From Vibrio intestinalis (GTDB taxonomy: Bacteria; Pseudomonadota; Gammaproteobacteria; Enterobacterales; Vibrionaceae), in contig NZ_JANAVY020000004.1 in assembly GCF_025195085.2 (NCBI RefSeq), positions 62,001 through 126,000 of the forward strand: DNA of 64,000 nt, in the 5' to 3' direction. The position numbers and the translations under genes were made by a program. This document shows, one piece after another, positions 19,577-28,996 of the stretch. How positions within the stretch are numbered: position 1 is the stretch's first letter; each line of letters begins with the position of its first letter. The notes beneath the pieces were generated by a model. That model worked only from the letters and a program-made list of their open reading frames with translations. It made no database searches and was not told the DNA's origin.

Positions 19577-20719
19577 ATGCAATTACCTAGTTTTAAAGAG
19601 ATATACAGTGGTCTGATTTCGACCTCATCGATTAGCTCTTCGGATCCAAGTTGGGATGAAGGCAACCAAGCGGTGATAGAGAAACTCGCGACTTGGTTAA
19701 AAGACATCGGCTTTAAGGTTGAACTGACTGAAGTAGAAAAAGGCAAGTTCAACCTAATTGCCAAAAAAGGCGAAGGGGAAGGCGGACTATTATTGGCAGG
19801 CCACAGTGATACCGTTCCCTTCGATGAGGGACGTTGGAATTTTGAGCCCCATGCTCTTACTGAATCGAATAACCGTTTTTATGGTTTGGGTACGGCGGAT
19901 ATGAAAGGCTTTTTCGCTTTTGTTATTGAAGCGGTAAAGAACGTCGATTGGAGCAAACAGACTAAGCCATTGTATGTGCTCGCCACTTGCGATGAAGAAA
20001 CCACTATGTTGGGCGCGCGTCATTTCACTGAAAATGCGCCATTTAAGCCTGACTACTGCATTATTGGCGAGCCAACAAGTTTGGTACCGATTCGTGGCCA
20101 TAAAGGCCATGTGGCGAATGCTGTGCGCGTGACAGGTCGATCTGGCCACTCTTCTGACCCAGCTCTGGGGGTAAATGCTATCGAGATTATGCATGAAGTG
20201 CTGTTTGCTTTAATGCAGCTACGTGACCGACTCATAAAAGAGTATCACCACCCTGGATTTGCTATCCCTAGCCCAACATTAAACCTTGGTCATATTCATG
20301 GCGGTGACAGCGCTAACCGCATTTGTGGCTGTTGTGAATTACACTACGATGTGCGTCCTTTGCCGGGCATTAGTCTTGATGGCCTAGATAATTTATTACG
20401 AGATGCGCTTAAAGAAGTGCAAGCTAAATGGCCAGATAGAATTGCGATCACACCTCTACATGAGCCTATTCCTGGCTACGAGTGCCAACACGACCATCCA
20501 TTTATTGGCAGTATGGAGCATATCTGTCAGACACCATCTGAAACCGTCAACTACTGTACCGAAGCTCCTTTCCTTCAACAGCTTTGCCCTACTTTAGTAC
20601 TTGGCCCGGGTTCAATCGAGCAAGCTCATCAACCGGATGAATTTCTCGCATTCGAATTTATTGACCCAACGATAAATATTCTTTCTAAAGCGATGCGCGA
20701 ATACTGTTTCGCATCTTAA
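19577..20719 (+). CDS. argE: N-acetylornithine deacetylase
   Basis: A 380-residue M20-family metallopeptidase that releases acetate from N-acetylornithine. Metal-ligand motifs visible are [38 protein letters not shown] and [15 protein letters not shown]. The dimerisation domain follows from about residue 180. Divergent from argCBGH across the ARG-box region; use of ArgE means the linear rather than the cyclic acetyl route. Confidence 0.97.
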   Translation: MQLPSFKEIYSGLISTSSISSSDPSWDEGNQAVIEKLATWLKDIGFKVELTEVEKGKFNLIAKKGEGEGGLLLAGHSDTVPFDEGRWNFEPHALTESNNRFYGLGTADMKGFFAFVIEAVKNVDWSKQTKPLYVLATCDEETTMLGARHFTENAPFKPDYCIIGEPTSLVPIRGHKGHVANAVRVTGRSGHSSDPALGVNAIEIMHEVLFALMQLRDRLIKEYHHPGFAIPSPTLNLGHIHGGDSANRICGCCELHYDVRPLPGISLDGLDNLLRDALKEVQAKWPDRIAITPLHEPIPGYECQHDHPFIGSMEHICQTPSETVNYCTEAPFLQQLCPTLVLGPGSIEQAHQPDEFLAFEFIDPTINILSKAMREYCFAS

Positions 20720-20731
20720 TGCATTCATCCC

Positions 20732-20760
20732 ACAAGAGGCCGACTTACTCGGCCTCTTGC
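20732..20760. terminator. Strong hairpin downstream of argE
   Basis: A perfect 11-base stem CAAGAGGCCGA/TCGGCCTCTTG with a short loop, 12 bases after the argE stop. No T-run follows on either strand, so termination may need Rho or it may only stabilise the 3' end. The rest of 20761-20920 shows nothing recognisable. Confidence 0.6.
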
Positions 20761-20923
20761 GACTAAAGCCGTATGGGGATTGTGTACAAACCGCGCTAAA
20801 GTCTTCGCCAACCAAGTAAAAACCACATTTTCTGTAATAAATTTTCAGTAATTTGGGCAAAGTTATGCAATTGGGAGTGGTTACATCCACTTGCACAATT
20901 TTTGCAAACTTAACCTACGGTAT

Positions 20924-20953
20924 TTGACTCGGAGCGACTTTTTTAGCTAGATT
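20924..20953 (+). promoter_or_regulatory. Candidate sigma-70 promoter of ppc
   Basis: TTGACT at 20924-20929 and TAGATT at 20948-20953 with an 18-base spacer, about 50 bases upstream of the ppc start. Confidence 0.5.
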
Positions 20954-21005
20954 GTCTACCTAACAAGGAACAATGGATGTAATTTTTTTACAAGGCAGGA
21001 TGATA

Positions 21006-23639
21006 ATGAACGAGAAATACTCTGCGCTGCGTAGCAATGTAAGCATGTTAGGTCATTTGCTCGGCAATACCATCAAGGACGCTCATGGAGAGGCAATCCT
21101 TGAAAAAGTAGAGACCATTCGTAAACTTTCCAAATCCGCTCGTGCAGGCAACCAAGCAGATCGCGATAATCTGATTGAAGAGATTAAAAACCTGCCTAAT
21201 GAGCAACTGACTCCAGTCGCTCACGCATTTAACCAGTTCCTCAACCTAACCAATATGGCTGAGCAATACCACACTATCTCGCGCCACTGCGATGCGCACG
21301 TGTGTGAACCGGATGCGATCAACTCTCTTTTCTCTAAGCTAAGCCAGAACGAAATCAGCAAGCTAGATACCGCACAAGCTGTTCGCGATCTAAATATCGA
21401 ACTCGTTCTCACTGCACACCCAACTGAAATTACTCGTCGCACCATGATCAACAAGTTGGTCAAAATCAACGAGTGTCTATCAAAGCTTGAACTGAGCGAC
21501 CTATCAGTCAAAGAGCGCCAAAAAACCGAGCGCCGCTTAGAACAGCTTATCGCCCAAAGCTGGCATTCAGATACCATTCGCCAACAACGTCCGACCCCGC
21601 TTGATGAAGCGAAATGGGGCTATGCGGTTGTTGAAAATTCTCTTTGGGAAGCCGTTCCTGACTTCCTACGTGAATTGGATGAGCGCCTAGACTCTTACCT
21701 AGGTGAAGGCCTTCCAATCGATGCCCGCCCTGTTCATTTCTCATCTTGGATGGGTGGTGACCGCGACGGCAACCCATTTGTTACTCATACCGTAACTCGT
21801 GAAGTGCTACTGCTTTCTCGCTGGAAAGCCGCCGATCTCTACCTTGGCGACATCAATGAGCTTGTTAGCGAGTTGTCGATGACCAAGTGTAACGATGCCG
21901 TGCGTGCACTGGCTGGTGAAAACGAGCACGAACCTTACCGTGCGGTACTTAAACAGCTTCGTAATCTACTTAACGAAACGAAAGACATTCTTGATGCCAA
22001 GGTGAATGGCCAAAAACTGGCAGTAAAAGCACCTTTGCAGCATGCAGATCAGCTGTGGGAACCGCTGTACGCTTGTTACCAATCGCTACATGAGTGTGGC
22101 ATGGGCGTGATTGCTGACGGTTCACTGCTTGATACGCTACGTCGCGTTAAAGCGTTCGGTGTTCATCTTGTTCGTTTAGATATCCGCCAAGAAAGTACCC
22201 GTCATTCAGATGTGCTATCTGAGCTGACTCGCTACTTAGGCATGGGTGATTACGACCAATGGAGCGAGCAAGACAAAGTTGCGTTCTTAACACAAGAACT
22301 CAGCTCAAAGCGTCCGCTGATTCCACTTGATTGGCAACCATCAGAGCCTGTTAAAGAAGTTCTAGATACTTGCAAGATCATCGCAGCTCAACCACGTGGC
22401 GCATTCGGTGCTTACGTTATTTCAATGGCGCGCACAGCTTCTGATGTACTCGCAGTACACCTACTGCTTCAAGAAGCAGGCTGCCCTTACCGTCTTGATG
22501 TTTGTCCACTGTTCGAAACACTGGATGATTTAAACAACGCAGAAGCAGTCATTAAACAGCTAATGGGCATCGACCTATACCGCGGCTTTATTCAAAACCA
22601 TCAAATGGTGATGATTGGCTACTCTGACTCTGCAAAAGATGCTGGCGTTATGGCAGCAGGCTGGGCACAGTACGATGCAATGGATGCCTTGGTTAAAGTA
22701 GCCGAAGAAGAAGGTGTAGAACTGACCCTATTCCACGGCCGCGGCGGTACGATTGGTCGTGGCGGTGCGCCAGCACATGCAGCGCTGCTTTCTCAGCCAC
22801 CGAAGAGCTTAAAAGGCGGTCTACGTGTCACTGAGCAAGGCGAGATGATTCGCTTTAAGCTTGGTCTACCTGAAGTGGCAGTAAACAGCTTCAACATGTA
22901 CGCAAGCGCGATTCTAGAAGCGAACCTTCTACCACCACCAGAGCCAAAACAAGAGTGGCGCGACCTCATGGATGTGTTGTCTCAAGTTAGCTGTGAATCT
23001 TACCGCAGTGTCGTTCGTGGTGAGCCTGATTTCGTCCCTTACTTCCGCCAAGCAACTCCAGAGCTAGAGCTAGGTAAACTACCTCTAGGTTCTCGCCCTG
23101 CGAAACGTAACCCTAACGGTGGCGTTGAGAGCTTACGCGCGATTCCTTGGATCTTCTCATGGAGTCAAAACCGCCTGGTACTGCCAGCTTGGCTAGGTGC
23201 AGGTGAAGCGATTCAATACTCGATCGATAAAGGCCACCAAGCGCTGTTAGAAGAGATGTGTCGTGAGTGGCCATTCTTCTCAACCCGCTTAGGTATGCTT
23301 GAGATGGTTTACTCGAAGTGTAATATCGAAATCTCTCGCTACTACGATCAACGTCTGGCTGATCCTGAATTGTTACCGCTAGGCGATCGTCTACGTGAAC
23401 AATTGCAGAAAGATATCAAAGCGGTTCTTAACGTCGAAAACAACGAGAACTTGATGCAAAGTGACCCATGGGGTCTTGAGTCAATTCGCCTACGTAACAT
23501 CTATGTAGAGCCATTGAACATGCTTCAAGCTGAACTACTTTACCGTACCCGCCAAATTGAGCACCCTTCAGTTGAGTTAGAAGAAGCGCTGATGGTGACC
23601 ATTGCAGGTATTGCAGCAGGTATGCGTAACACTGGTTAA
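21006..23639 (+). CDS. ppc: Phosphoenolpyruvate carboxylase
   Basis: An 877-residue anaplerotic enzyme that makes oxaloacetate from PEP and bicarbonate. Conserved motifs: [12 protein letters not shown] with the catalytic His, [42 protein letters not shown] and the C-terminal end MRNTG. ATG at 21006 is chosen ([19 protein letters not shown] upstream) over an upstream start at 20973. A hairpin ending in GGCCTTGCT follows. Confidence 0.98.
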   Translation: MNEKYSALRSNVSMLGHLLGNTIKDAHGEAILEKVETIRKLSKSARAGNQADRDNLIEEIKNLPNEQLTPVAHAFNQFLNLTNMAEQYHTISRHCDAHVCEPDAINSLFSKLSQNEISKLDTAQAVRDLNIELVLTAHPTEITRRTMINKLVKINECLSKLELSDLSVKERQKTERRLEQLIAQSWHSDTIRQQRPTPLDEAKWGYAVVENSLWEAVPDFLRELDERLDSYLGEGLPIDARPVHFSSWMGGDRDGNPFVTHTVTREVLLLSRWKAADLYLGDINELVSELSMTKCNDAVRALAGENEHEPYRAVLKQLRNLLNETKDILDAKVNGQKLAVKAPLQHADQLWEPLYACYQSLHECGMGVIADGSLLDTLRRVKAFGVHLVRLDIRQESTRHSDVLSELTRYLGMGDYDQWSEQDKVAFLTQELSSKRPLIPLDWQPSEPVKEVLDTCKIIAAQPRGAFGAYVISMARTASDVLAVHLLLQEAGCPYRLDVCPLFETLDDLNNAEAVIKQLMGIDLYRGFIQNHQMVMIGYSDSAKDAGVMAAGWAQYDAMDALVKVAEEEGVELTLFHGRGGTIGRGGAPAHAALLSQPPKSLKGGLRVTEQGEMIRFKLGLPEVAVNSFNMYASAILEANLLPPPEPKQEWRDLMDVLSQVSCESYRSVVRGEPDFVPYFRQATPELELGKLPLGSRPAKRNPNGGVESLRAIPWIFSWSQNRLVLPAWLGAGEAIQYSIDKGHQALLEEMCREWPFFSTRLGMLEMVYSKCNIEISRYYDQRLADPELLPLGDRLREQLQKDIKAVLNVENNENLMQSDPWGLESIRLRNIYVEPLNMLQAELLYRTRQIEHPSVELEEALMVTIAGIAAGMRNTG

Positions 23640-23650
23640 TCGCTCCAAAT

Positions 23651-23685
23651 AGCAAGGCAACTCAATATGAGTGGCCTTGCTATAT
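23651..23685 (+). terminator. Terminator of ppc
   Basis: Stem AGCAAGGC, one unpaired base, ACTC, paired with GAGT and GCCTTGCT, loop AATAT, followed by a weak T-rich tail. It lies 12 bases after the ppc stop. Confidence 0.65.
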
Positions 23686-23806
23686 TTGACCTATTTCACA
23701 ACGCTCAAATATTACACACTCCTACCAAGCTTACATTTACCATATAAAAACCCAACATACAGACAATAAAAACCACAACTTTAGAATTTAATTCCGACTG
23801 AATATT

Positions 23807-23828
23807 TTATTGAGATAATTGTCAGTTT
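23807..23828. promoter_or_regulatory. Candidate LuxR/HapR-family binding site upstream of aphA
   Basis: The 22 bases at this position match 15 of 22 positions of the LuxR/HapR consensus as I remember it (TTATTGA, central A/T, TATCAATAA). The left half TTATTGA is complete and the right half keeps T-TCA-T. The site lies about 50 bases upstream of a TATAAT box. HapR-type regulators repress aphA at high cell density. Confidence 0.65.
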
Positions 23829-23875
23829 TTTGGGCAATTCTGTCCATCTATTCCACTTTATGCTTATTATTTAGA

Positions 23876-23881
23876 TATAAT
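23876..23881 (+). promoter_or_regulatory. Candidate -10 box of aphA promoter
   Basis: A consensus TATAAT within GATATAATATCG; the -35 region is poor (TTCCAC with a long spacer), as expected for an activated promoter. It predicts a leader of about 200 bases before the aphA start. Confidence 0.5.
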
Positions 23882-23944
23882 ATCGCTCCTTTGCGATTCT
23901 CAAATAAAAATACATATCGCAAACCTAGACAAGAAATTGTCGAC

Positions 23945-23968
23945 CTAGGTGAAGAACGGCTTTTAAGG
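23945..23968 (+). promoter_or_regulatory. Candidate Qrr sRNA pairing site in the aphA leader
   Basis: Two blocks, CTAGGTGA (23945-23952) and CGGCTTTTAAGG (23957-23968), are complementary in order and spacing to the 5' part of Qrr2-5-type sRNAs as I remember it (UCACCUAG and CCUUCUAAGCCG, with four unpaired bases between). A perfect 7-base hairpin GCCAACA/TGTTGGC follows at 23976-23991. Qrr RNAs are known to activate aphA translation by pairing in its leader. The exact Qrr sequence of this strain is outside the window. Confidence 0.65.
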
Positions 23969-24085
23969 TGACATGGCCAACATTTGTTGGCGCTGCAAGC
24001 AACGGTTTAACAATAAGTGCCTCAAGAAGCACAGTTTGTTGTTAGCAGTAGATATTGAAGTTTATTGACCATTTGGATTGAAGAC

Positions 24086-24625
24086 ATGTCATTACCACAC
24101 GTAATCCTCACAGTTCTTAGCACACGCGATGCAACTGGATACGACATCACCAAAGAATTTTCCGCTACTATCGGTTACTTTTGGAAAGCGAGCCACCAGC
24201 AGGTGTATCGTGAGCTAAACAAAATGGCGCAGAACGAGCTTGTTACTTGCGTCCTAGAACCTCAAGAAGGCAAACCAGACCGTAAAGTATATTCAATTAC
24301 CGATGCAGGTCGTGTAGCCCTTGGTGAATGGTTCGATCAACCTACCGCGCACCCAACTGTTCGTGACGAGTTCTCAGCAAAACTGATGGCTTGCTCAGTA
24401 CAACCTTCAGCACCATACAAGGCACAATTAGCTGAGTTGGTAGAAGAGTCTCGTAAATTAGTCGCGCACTACCAAGAGATAGAAGCCGCTTACTACGCTA
24501 ACATCGCAATGTTAGATAAGCAGCAACGCCTAGAGCGCCTAACACTTCGCCGTAACCTACTACTACGCCAAGCGTGGATTCAGTGGGCTGATGAAGTATT
24601 GGCTGAGCTAGAAGCTCTAGCTTAA
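24086..24625 (+). CDS. aphA: Quorum-sensing and virulence regulator AphA (PadR family)
   Basis: A 179-residue PadR-family transcription factor. The N-terminal winged helix (MSLPHVILTVLSTRDATGYDITKEF) and the PDRKVYSITDAG wing are near-identical in pattern to known Vibrio AphA; the C-terminal antiparallel coiled coil (YQEIEAAYYANIAMLDKQQRL) forms the dimer. AphA is the master regulator at low cell density, acting opposite to HapR/LuxR. ATG at 24086 is chosen; an upstream frame to 24065 adds seven residues. Its 446-base upstream gap holds a LuxR-type site, a TATAAT box and a Qrr pairing region. It lies after ppc, as in V. cholerae. Confidence 0.97.
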   Translation: MSLPHVILTVLSTRDATGYDITKEFSATIGYFWKASHQQVYRELNKMAQNELVTCVLEPQEGKPDRKVYSITDAGRVALGEWFDQPTAHPTVRDEFSAKLMACSVQPSAPYKAQLAELVEESRKLVAHYQEIEAAYYANIAMLDKQQRLERLTLRRNLLLRQAWIQWADEVLAELEALA

Positions 24626-24638
24626 ACATTACTCTTTT

Positions 24639-24666
24639 AAAGGCTGTCACTTCGACAGCCTTTTTA
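24639..24666 (+). terminator. Terminator of aphA
   Basis: Stem AAGGCTGTC/GACAGCCTT with a short loop and five T after it, 14 bases beyond the aphA stop. Confidence 0.9.
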
Positions 24667-24727
24667 TTGCAAGCCGCAGAGACAAAAAGAGCCAGCTGGT
24701 GCTGACTCTCTAAAACTATCTTACGGG

Positions 24728-25549
24728 TTATATGCCGTCGCCATCCATAAAGCTTTGCGACTTACCATTAAACTGCTGGTCCATATCCAAAGATGGCTTA
24801 TCGGTTTTAGGTCGGCCAACTATTTTTGCCGGAACCCCCGCAGCGGTGGTATGTGCTGGAACCGGTTGAAGCACGACAGAACAAGATGCGATCTTCGCCC
24901 CTTCACCCACTTCAATATTACCAAGAATCTTAGCACCAGCACCGATCATAACGCCTTCGCGAATTTTCGGGTGACGGTCACCGCACTCTTTACCCGTACC
25001 ACCTAAGGTAACGTCTTGCAGAATCGACACATCGTTTTCCACAACTGCCGTTTCACCAATCACAATACCTGTCGCGTGATCGAGCATGATGCCACGGCCA
25101 ATTCGCGCCGCAGGGTGAATATCCACCTGACAAGAAACTGAAATCTGATTCTGTAGATAGGTAGCTAGCGCGACTCGGCCTTGCTTCCAAAGCCAGTTAG
25201 CCACTCGATAGCCTTGCAGTGCATGATAGCCCTTCAAATAGAGTAAAGGCATCGAGTACATTGCAACCGCAGGGTCACGGTTTACGGTCGCGCAAATATC
25301 ACAAGCTGCCGCTTCAATGATATTAGGGTCAGCCGCGAAGGCTTCTTCAACCACTTCACGCACTGCCATTGCAGGCATGGATACCGTGTTAAGCTTATTG
25401 GCAAGAATATAGCTCAAAGCTGAACAGAGACTATCATGCTTAATAATGGTGGCATGATAGAAACTGGCGAGCATCGGTTCTTGTTCAGATAGCTGCCGTG
25501 CCTCCTGAACAATGGCCTGCCAAACTTGTTTTTTTTCACAATGTTTCAT
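24728..25549 (-). CDS. cysE: Serine O-acetyltransferase
   Basis: A 273-residue hexapeptide-repeat acetyltransferase that makes O-acetylserine for cysteine synthesis. The N-terminal helical domain is followed by a left-handed beta-helix with the catalytic region DIHPAARIGRGIMLDHATGIVIGE, given here by its core LDHATGIVIG, and GGTGKECGDRHPKI. The C-terminal tail reaches FMDGDGI, ending in Ile as in CysE proteins that bind CysK. It follows gpsA by 27 bases as in E. coli. Confidence 0.98.
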   Translation of the reverse strand: MKHCEKKQVWQAIVQEARQLSEQEPMLASFYHATIIKHDSLCSALSYILANKLNTVSMPAMAVREVVEEAFAADPNIIEAAACDICATVNRDPAVAMYSMPLLYLKGYHALQGYRVANWLWKQGRVALATYLQNQISVSCQVDIHPAARIGRGIMLDHATGIVIGETAVVENDVSILQDVTLGGTGKECGDRHPKIREGVMIGAGAKILGNIEVGEGAKIASCSVVLQPVPAHTTAAGVPAKIVGRPKTDKPSLDMDQQFNGKSQSFMDGDGI

Positions 25550-25576
25550 TGAAAACCCTTGGGTCCTTTACGCTGG

Positions 25577-26611
25577 TTAAGCTTCTGCTTTCTTATCTCG
25601 CGCAAGCAAATCCTTTGCAGCTTCTCGCGCGTCTTTACCTTGATACAATACTTGATAGATTTGGTCAACTATTGGCATTTCTACACCCATGCGCTGAGCA
25701 AGCATCCATACCTCTTTGGTGTTGCGGTAACCCTCTACCACTTGGCCAATTTCATCTTGTGCGGTATCAACATCTTTACCTTGACCTAGAGCCAAACCAA
25801 AGCGGCGGTTACGAGACTGGTTGTCAGTACAAGTTAAGACTAAGTCACCTAGCCCTGCCATACCCATGAAGGTTTCAGTTTGTGCACCTAGTGCTGCGCC
25901 CAAACGGCACATTTCAGCAAGGCCACGAGTAATCAATGCGGTACGGGCATTAGCACCAAAACCAATACCATCTGACATACCAGCGCCGATAGCAATCACG
26001 TTCTTCACTGCGCCACCTAGCTGCATGCCAGTAAAGTCACTGTTGGCGTAAACGCGGAATGTTTTACTACAGTGGATTTTCTCTTGTAGGTCTGCAACAA
26101 ACGCTGCATCAGGTGATGCCACTGAGATAGCCGTTGGCATGCCCATCGCTAGCTCTTTTGCGAACGTTGGACCTGAAAGCACAGCCAGTGAATAACCTTC
26201 ACCAATAATATCGTGCGCGACTTCTTTTAACAGACGGCCTGTTTCTGGCTCAAGACCTTTGGTTGCCCAGCAGATACGCGTATCTTCACGCAGGTGCGGC
26301 TTAATACTATTTAATACAATGCCAAACACATGGCTTGGTACCACCACCAAAAGATCGCGACACGCAGAAACGGCTTTTTCGAGATCGGATTCAACAATCA
26401 AAGACTCAGGAAAATCAATTCCTGGTAAAAACTCATGGTTAGCACGATCAGCCTCTAACTTAGCCATATGCTCTGGCTCATGACCCCAGATCACCACGTT
26501 TGCACCATTACGAGCTAAAGAAATTGCTAGCGAGGTACCGTATGAGCCCGCGCCAATTACTGTCATTGCAATCTCTTTACCGTAGGCATTGGTTACGTTT
26601 GTATCTGTCAT
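25577..26611 (-). CDS. gpsA: Glycerol-3-phosphate dehydrogenase (NAD(P)+)
   Basis: A 344-residue soluble enzyme that makes sn-glycerol 3-phosphate from dihydroxyacetone phosphate for phospholipid synthesis. The Rossmann motif is [12 protein letters not shown] near residue 20, and the catalytic Lys lies in [17 protein letters not shown] at 26611 has GGCGGA upstream; a longer reading to 26629 is less likely. The order secB-gpsA-cysE is conserved. Confidence 0.97.
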   Translation of the reverse strand: MTDTNVTNAYGKEIAMTVIGAGSYGTSLAISLARNGANVVIWGHEPEHMAKLEADRANHEFLPGIDFPESLIVESDLEKAVSACRDLLVVVPSHVFGIVLNSIKPHLREDTRICWATKGLEPETGRLLKEVAHDIIGEGYSLAVLSGPTFAKELAMGMPTAISVASPDAAFVADLQEKIHCSKTFRVYANSDFTGMQLGGAVKNVIAIGAGMSDGIGFGANARTALITRGLAEMCRLGAALGAQTETFMGMAGLGDLVLTCTDNQSRNRRFGLALGQGKDVDTAQDEIGQVVEGYRNTKEVWMLAQRMGVEMPIVDQIYQVLYQGKDAREAAKDLLARDKKAEA

Positions 26612-26646
26612 TGTTCCGCCTATTTTCATGTTGTCATTTTTGATTG

Positions 26647-26702
26647 TTTATATCTAAGCAGCCTAACACCGCTTAGCCAGATAAAAGCGACTTAGATATA
26701 AA
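26647..26702. repeat. Perfect 12-base inverted repeat between secB and gpsA
   Basis: TTTATATCTAAG at 26647-26658 and its exact reverse complement at 26691-26702, separated by 32 bases. It lies 35 bases upstream of the gpsA start and beyond the secB terminator hairpin. It could be an operator for a dimeric regulator, a stable leader hairpin, or the ends of a tiny element; no known motif is recognised. Confidence 0.8.
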
Positions 26703-26723
26703 TGGTTATTTAACAGCTTAAAA

Positions 26724-26768
26724 CAAAAAATGCACAACGCATGCGTGTCGCGTGCCTTGTGCATTCTT
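26724..26768 (-). terminator. Terminator of secB
   Basis: On the minus strand, TGCACAA pairs with TTGTGCA, and the interior GCACGCG/CGCATGC also pairs with one wobble; the stem is followed by TTTTTTGTTTT. This suggests gpsA has its own promoter. Confidence 0.8.
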
Positions 26769-26794
26769 AAAATTATAACGCAGTCAGGCGTTAA

Positions 26795-27265
26795 TTATGC
26801 TTCCGCTTGGCCTTCACCTTGCTGAGCTTGCTGCTGTAGGTAGTTCATGAACAGCGCATCAAAGTTTACTGGAGCAAGGTTAAGTTGTGGGAACGTACCT
26901 TTAACCACTAGGCTTGAGATAGTTTCACGAGCGTAAGGGAATAGGATGTTCGGGCAGAATGCTCCTAGGCAGTGAGCCAGTTGGCCTGCTTCCATCTTCT
27001 CAGCAGTAAAGATACCGCCTTGTTGAACTTCACATAGGAAAGCTGTGTCTTCTGCGTTCTTCACTGTCACAGTAAGACGTAGAACTACTTCGTAAACACC
27101 TTCACCTAGTTCACGGCTTTGAGTGTCTAGATCCAGTTTAACATCTGGGTTCCACTCTTTTTGGAACATGTCTGGTGAGTTCGGCGCTTCAAAAGATACG
27201 TCTTTTAGAAAAACACGTTGAATTGCGAAATTTTGCGCTTCTTGTTGCGGTGCTGCTTCAGCCAT
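26795..27265 (-). CDS. secB: Protein-export chaperone SecB
   Basis: A 156-residue tetrameric chaperone that holds preproteins unfolded and delivers them to SecA. Family features: [19 protein letters not shown] near the N-terminus, [22 protein letters not shown] given here as its core [11 protein letters not shown], and [19 protein letters not shown]. The C-terminus is Gln/Glu-rich. It lies between the rhodanese and gpsA genes; the grxC gene that E. coli has between yibN and secB is absent (gap 27266-27410). Confidence 0.98.
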   Translation of the reverse strand: MAEAAPQQEAQNFAIQRVFLKDVSFEAPNSPDMFQKEWNPDVKLDLDTQSRELGEGVYEVVLRLTVTVKNAEDTAFLCEVQQGGIFTAEKMEAGQLAHCLGAFCPNILFPYARETISSLVVKGTFPQLNLAPVNFDALFMNYLQQQAQQGEGQAEA

Positions 27266-27410
27266 TTTTGAATCCTTTATTCCTTAAAATCAAAGTCTGC
27301 TTGAGACTAACCGAGAGATGATTCAATAACTATTTAAGCCATGAAAAGCGTGGCTATCTTCACATCTCTCTTCATCAATCGTTGGGTAATTAATCAACTT
27401 GCTCGAATGA

Positions 27411-27845
27411 TTACTTCTTGCCGCGCACAAGCGGAAGGTTAGCTTCACTCCAAGCTGTCAAACCGTTCTTCAATACACTTACTTTCTCAAAGCCAGCTTT
27501 AGCAAGTAAGTTAGCGCTTTCTTGCGCTGTTTGACCAGTTTTGCATACCACAATGATTGGGTCAGATTTACGGTTTTCAAGGCTACCAAAGCTGCCTGAT
27601 TTGATTTCTGACGGCAAAATGTGAACTGCTTCAGTAATATGACCTTTTTTGTACTCATCTTTAGAGCGAATATCCACCACGACGCCATTTTCACGGTTAA
27701 TCAGTGCTGTGGTTTCCGACGCGGTAATTTCTTTATAAGCGGCAGTCGATGTTTTTACGATATTCATGATAAGAGCGACAACTAGGCCAACCCATACCAC
27801 TGACATAATCATATTCTCTTGGAAAAACGCGATGTATTCTTGCAT
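27411..27845 (-). CDS. yibN: Membrane-anchored rhodanese-like protein (YibN type)
   Basis: A 144-residue protein with one N-terminal membrane helix (MIMSVVWVGLVVALIMNIV) and a single rhodanese domain. The active-site loop VVCKTGQTAQESA has the sulfur-carrying cysteine. Rhodanese domains carry persulfide sulfur, but the substrate of YibN is not established. The context yibN-secB-gpsA-cysE is conserved. Confidence 0.93.
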   Translation of the reverse strand: MQEYIAFFQENMIMSVVWVGLVVALIMNIVKTSTAAYKEITASETTALINRENGVVVDIRSKDEYKKGHITEAVHILPSEIKSGSFGSLENRKSDPIIVVCKTGQTAQESANLLAKAGFEKVSVLKNGLTAWSEANLPLVRGKK

Positions 27846-27864
27846 ATCCTGTGCTCTTGTATAA

Positions 27865-27889
27865 ATAGAAGGGTTGGAACACCAACCCC
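27865..27889 (-). terminator. Candidate terminator of the wzi-export-wzz transcript
   Basis: GGGTTGG/CCAACCC stem with a four-base loop; on the minus strand it is followed by TTCTATTTAT. The T-run is weak, so the call is moderate. Confidence 0.5.
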
Positions 27890-27972
27890 TGTTGCAAATT
27901 CAGTCTCGGAGTATAGCGGGCTTGTCAGCTCTAGGCGAGCAAAGAACTGACAATAATGAGAAGTGACAAAAG

Positions 27973-28917
27973 CTATTTTTTGAAAGCAAATCTAATTAAC
28001 ACGATAGCGATACCCAACATACCACCAAGCATTGCTGCCAAAATGCAAATTAAAGCACGTTTCGGCCCAACTTTTTCTTCCGGCACCACTGCGGGATCAA
28101 CAGTTTTAAACGCAAATTCATCTTTCACTTCAGCAAGCATAAGCGTTTTAGTTTGCTCCTCAATGAGTTGATAGAACACATTTTGCATGTCTACAACATT
28201 GGTTCGCTCTAGTTGCTGTTGCAAGTAAGCGATGTTAGTTCGAGAGTCTTCAAGTGCTTCTAACTTCATCCACTCATTCAAATCTTTAACCAATAGATCA
28301 ACTAATCTCTGTGCAAAATGAGGGGATACATGAGTAATAGATAGTGTTACTAAACTTGTATCTTTGGCTTCGGATACTTTGACTAAGCCACTAAGCAACT
28401 TATGCGCATCCCAATCAGAAGGCTGCAGTGTTTCCCCAGTTTCAGAGTTACTCAACCACAAAGAATTGGCAGCATCATAAATTTCAGGATCAAATTGAGG
28501 AGCTCCAGTTTCAATATCCCATTCTTTCACTGCAAATAACTCTGGCAATAACTGATGTGAAGAGATGAAATGATTTAAAAAAAGACGCGATTTCAATACT
28601 GAAAGAGCGATCGTTTTACTATCGGCTCCTCCACTTCCAACACCAATACCCGCTAATGATGCAAGCCCACCTAATTGACTTGCCATTGAAGATAAACCAC
28701 CACCATCATCTTGAGCACTAACGAGAACCGCTGCGGACTGATATGTATTAGGTTGACTCAAGGCGTAAAACACGCCACTAATAGACAGTAAAAAGGTTGT
28801 AAATACAATTATCCACTTACCTTGCCATAAAGCTCCAAACAACTCTCGCAAATCTATTTCGTCTTCGCGATTCAACTGCATATCTAAAGACGCTTCTTCA
28901 ACTATTGATTTGTTCAT
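27973..28917 (-). CDS. Wzz-family polysaccharide chain-length/co-polymerase protein
   Basis: A 314-residue membrane protein with the Wzz topology: cytoplasmic N-terminus (EDEIDLRELFGALWQGKW), a first helix (WIIVFTTFLLSISGVFYAL), a large periplasmic domain with coiled coil, and a last helix (ALICILAAMLGGMLGIAIVLI). Such proteins set O-antigen or capsule chain length. It lacks a fused tyrosine-kinase domain, and no kinase or phosphatase gene is nearby. ATG at 28917 has GGAAA upstream. It is the last gene of the minus arm of the export island. Confidence 0.88.
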   Translation of the reverse strand: MNKSIVEEASLDMQLNREDEIDLRELFGALWQGKWIIVFTTFLLSISGVFYALSQPNTYQSAAVLVSAQDDGGGLSSMASQLGGLASLAGIGVGSGGADSKTIALSVLKSRLFLNHFISSHQLLPELFAVKEWDIETGAPQFDPEIYDAANSLWLSNSETGETLQPSDWDAHKLLSGLVKVSEAKDTSLVTLSITHVSPHFAQRLVDLLVKDLNEWMKLEALEDSRTNIAYLQQQLERTNVVDMQNVFYQLIEEQTKTLMLAEVKDEFAFKTVDPAVVPEEKVGPKRALICILAAMLGGMLGIAIVLIRFAFKK

Positions 28918-28996
28918 TCTGTTTCCAATCATTGTTCTACTGATAAGTGATTAAGCATCTCAAACTCCGACACTTAACCACTCATAGAAATTACTG

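Noticed and set aside
20612..20896. 94-codon minus-strand frame at the end of argE
   Set aside because: It overlaps argE and the hairpin beyond it and has no family resemblance.
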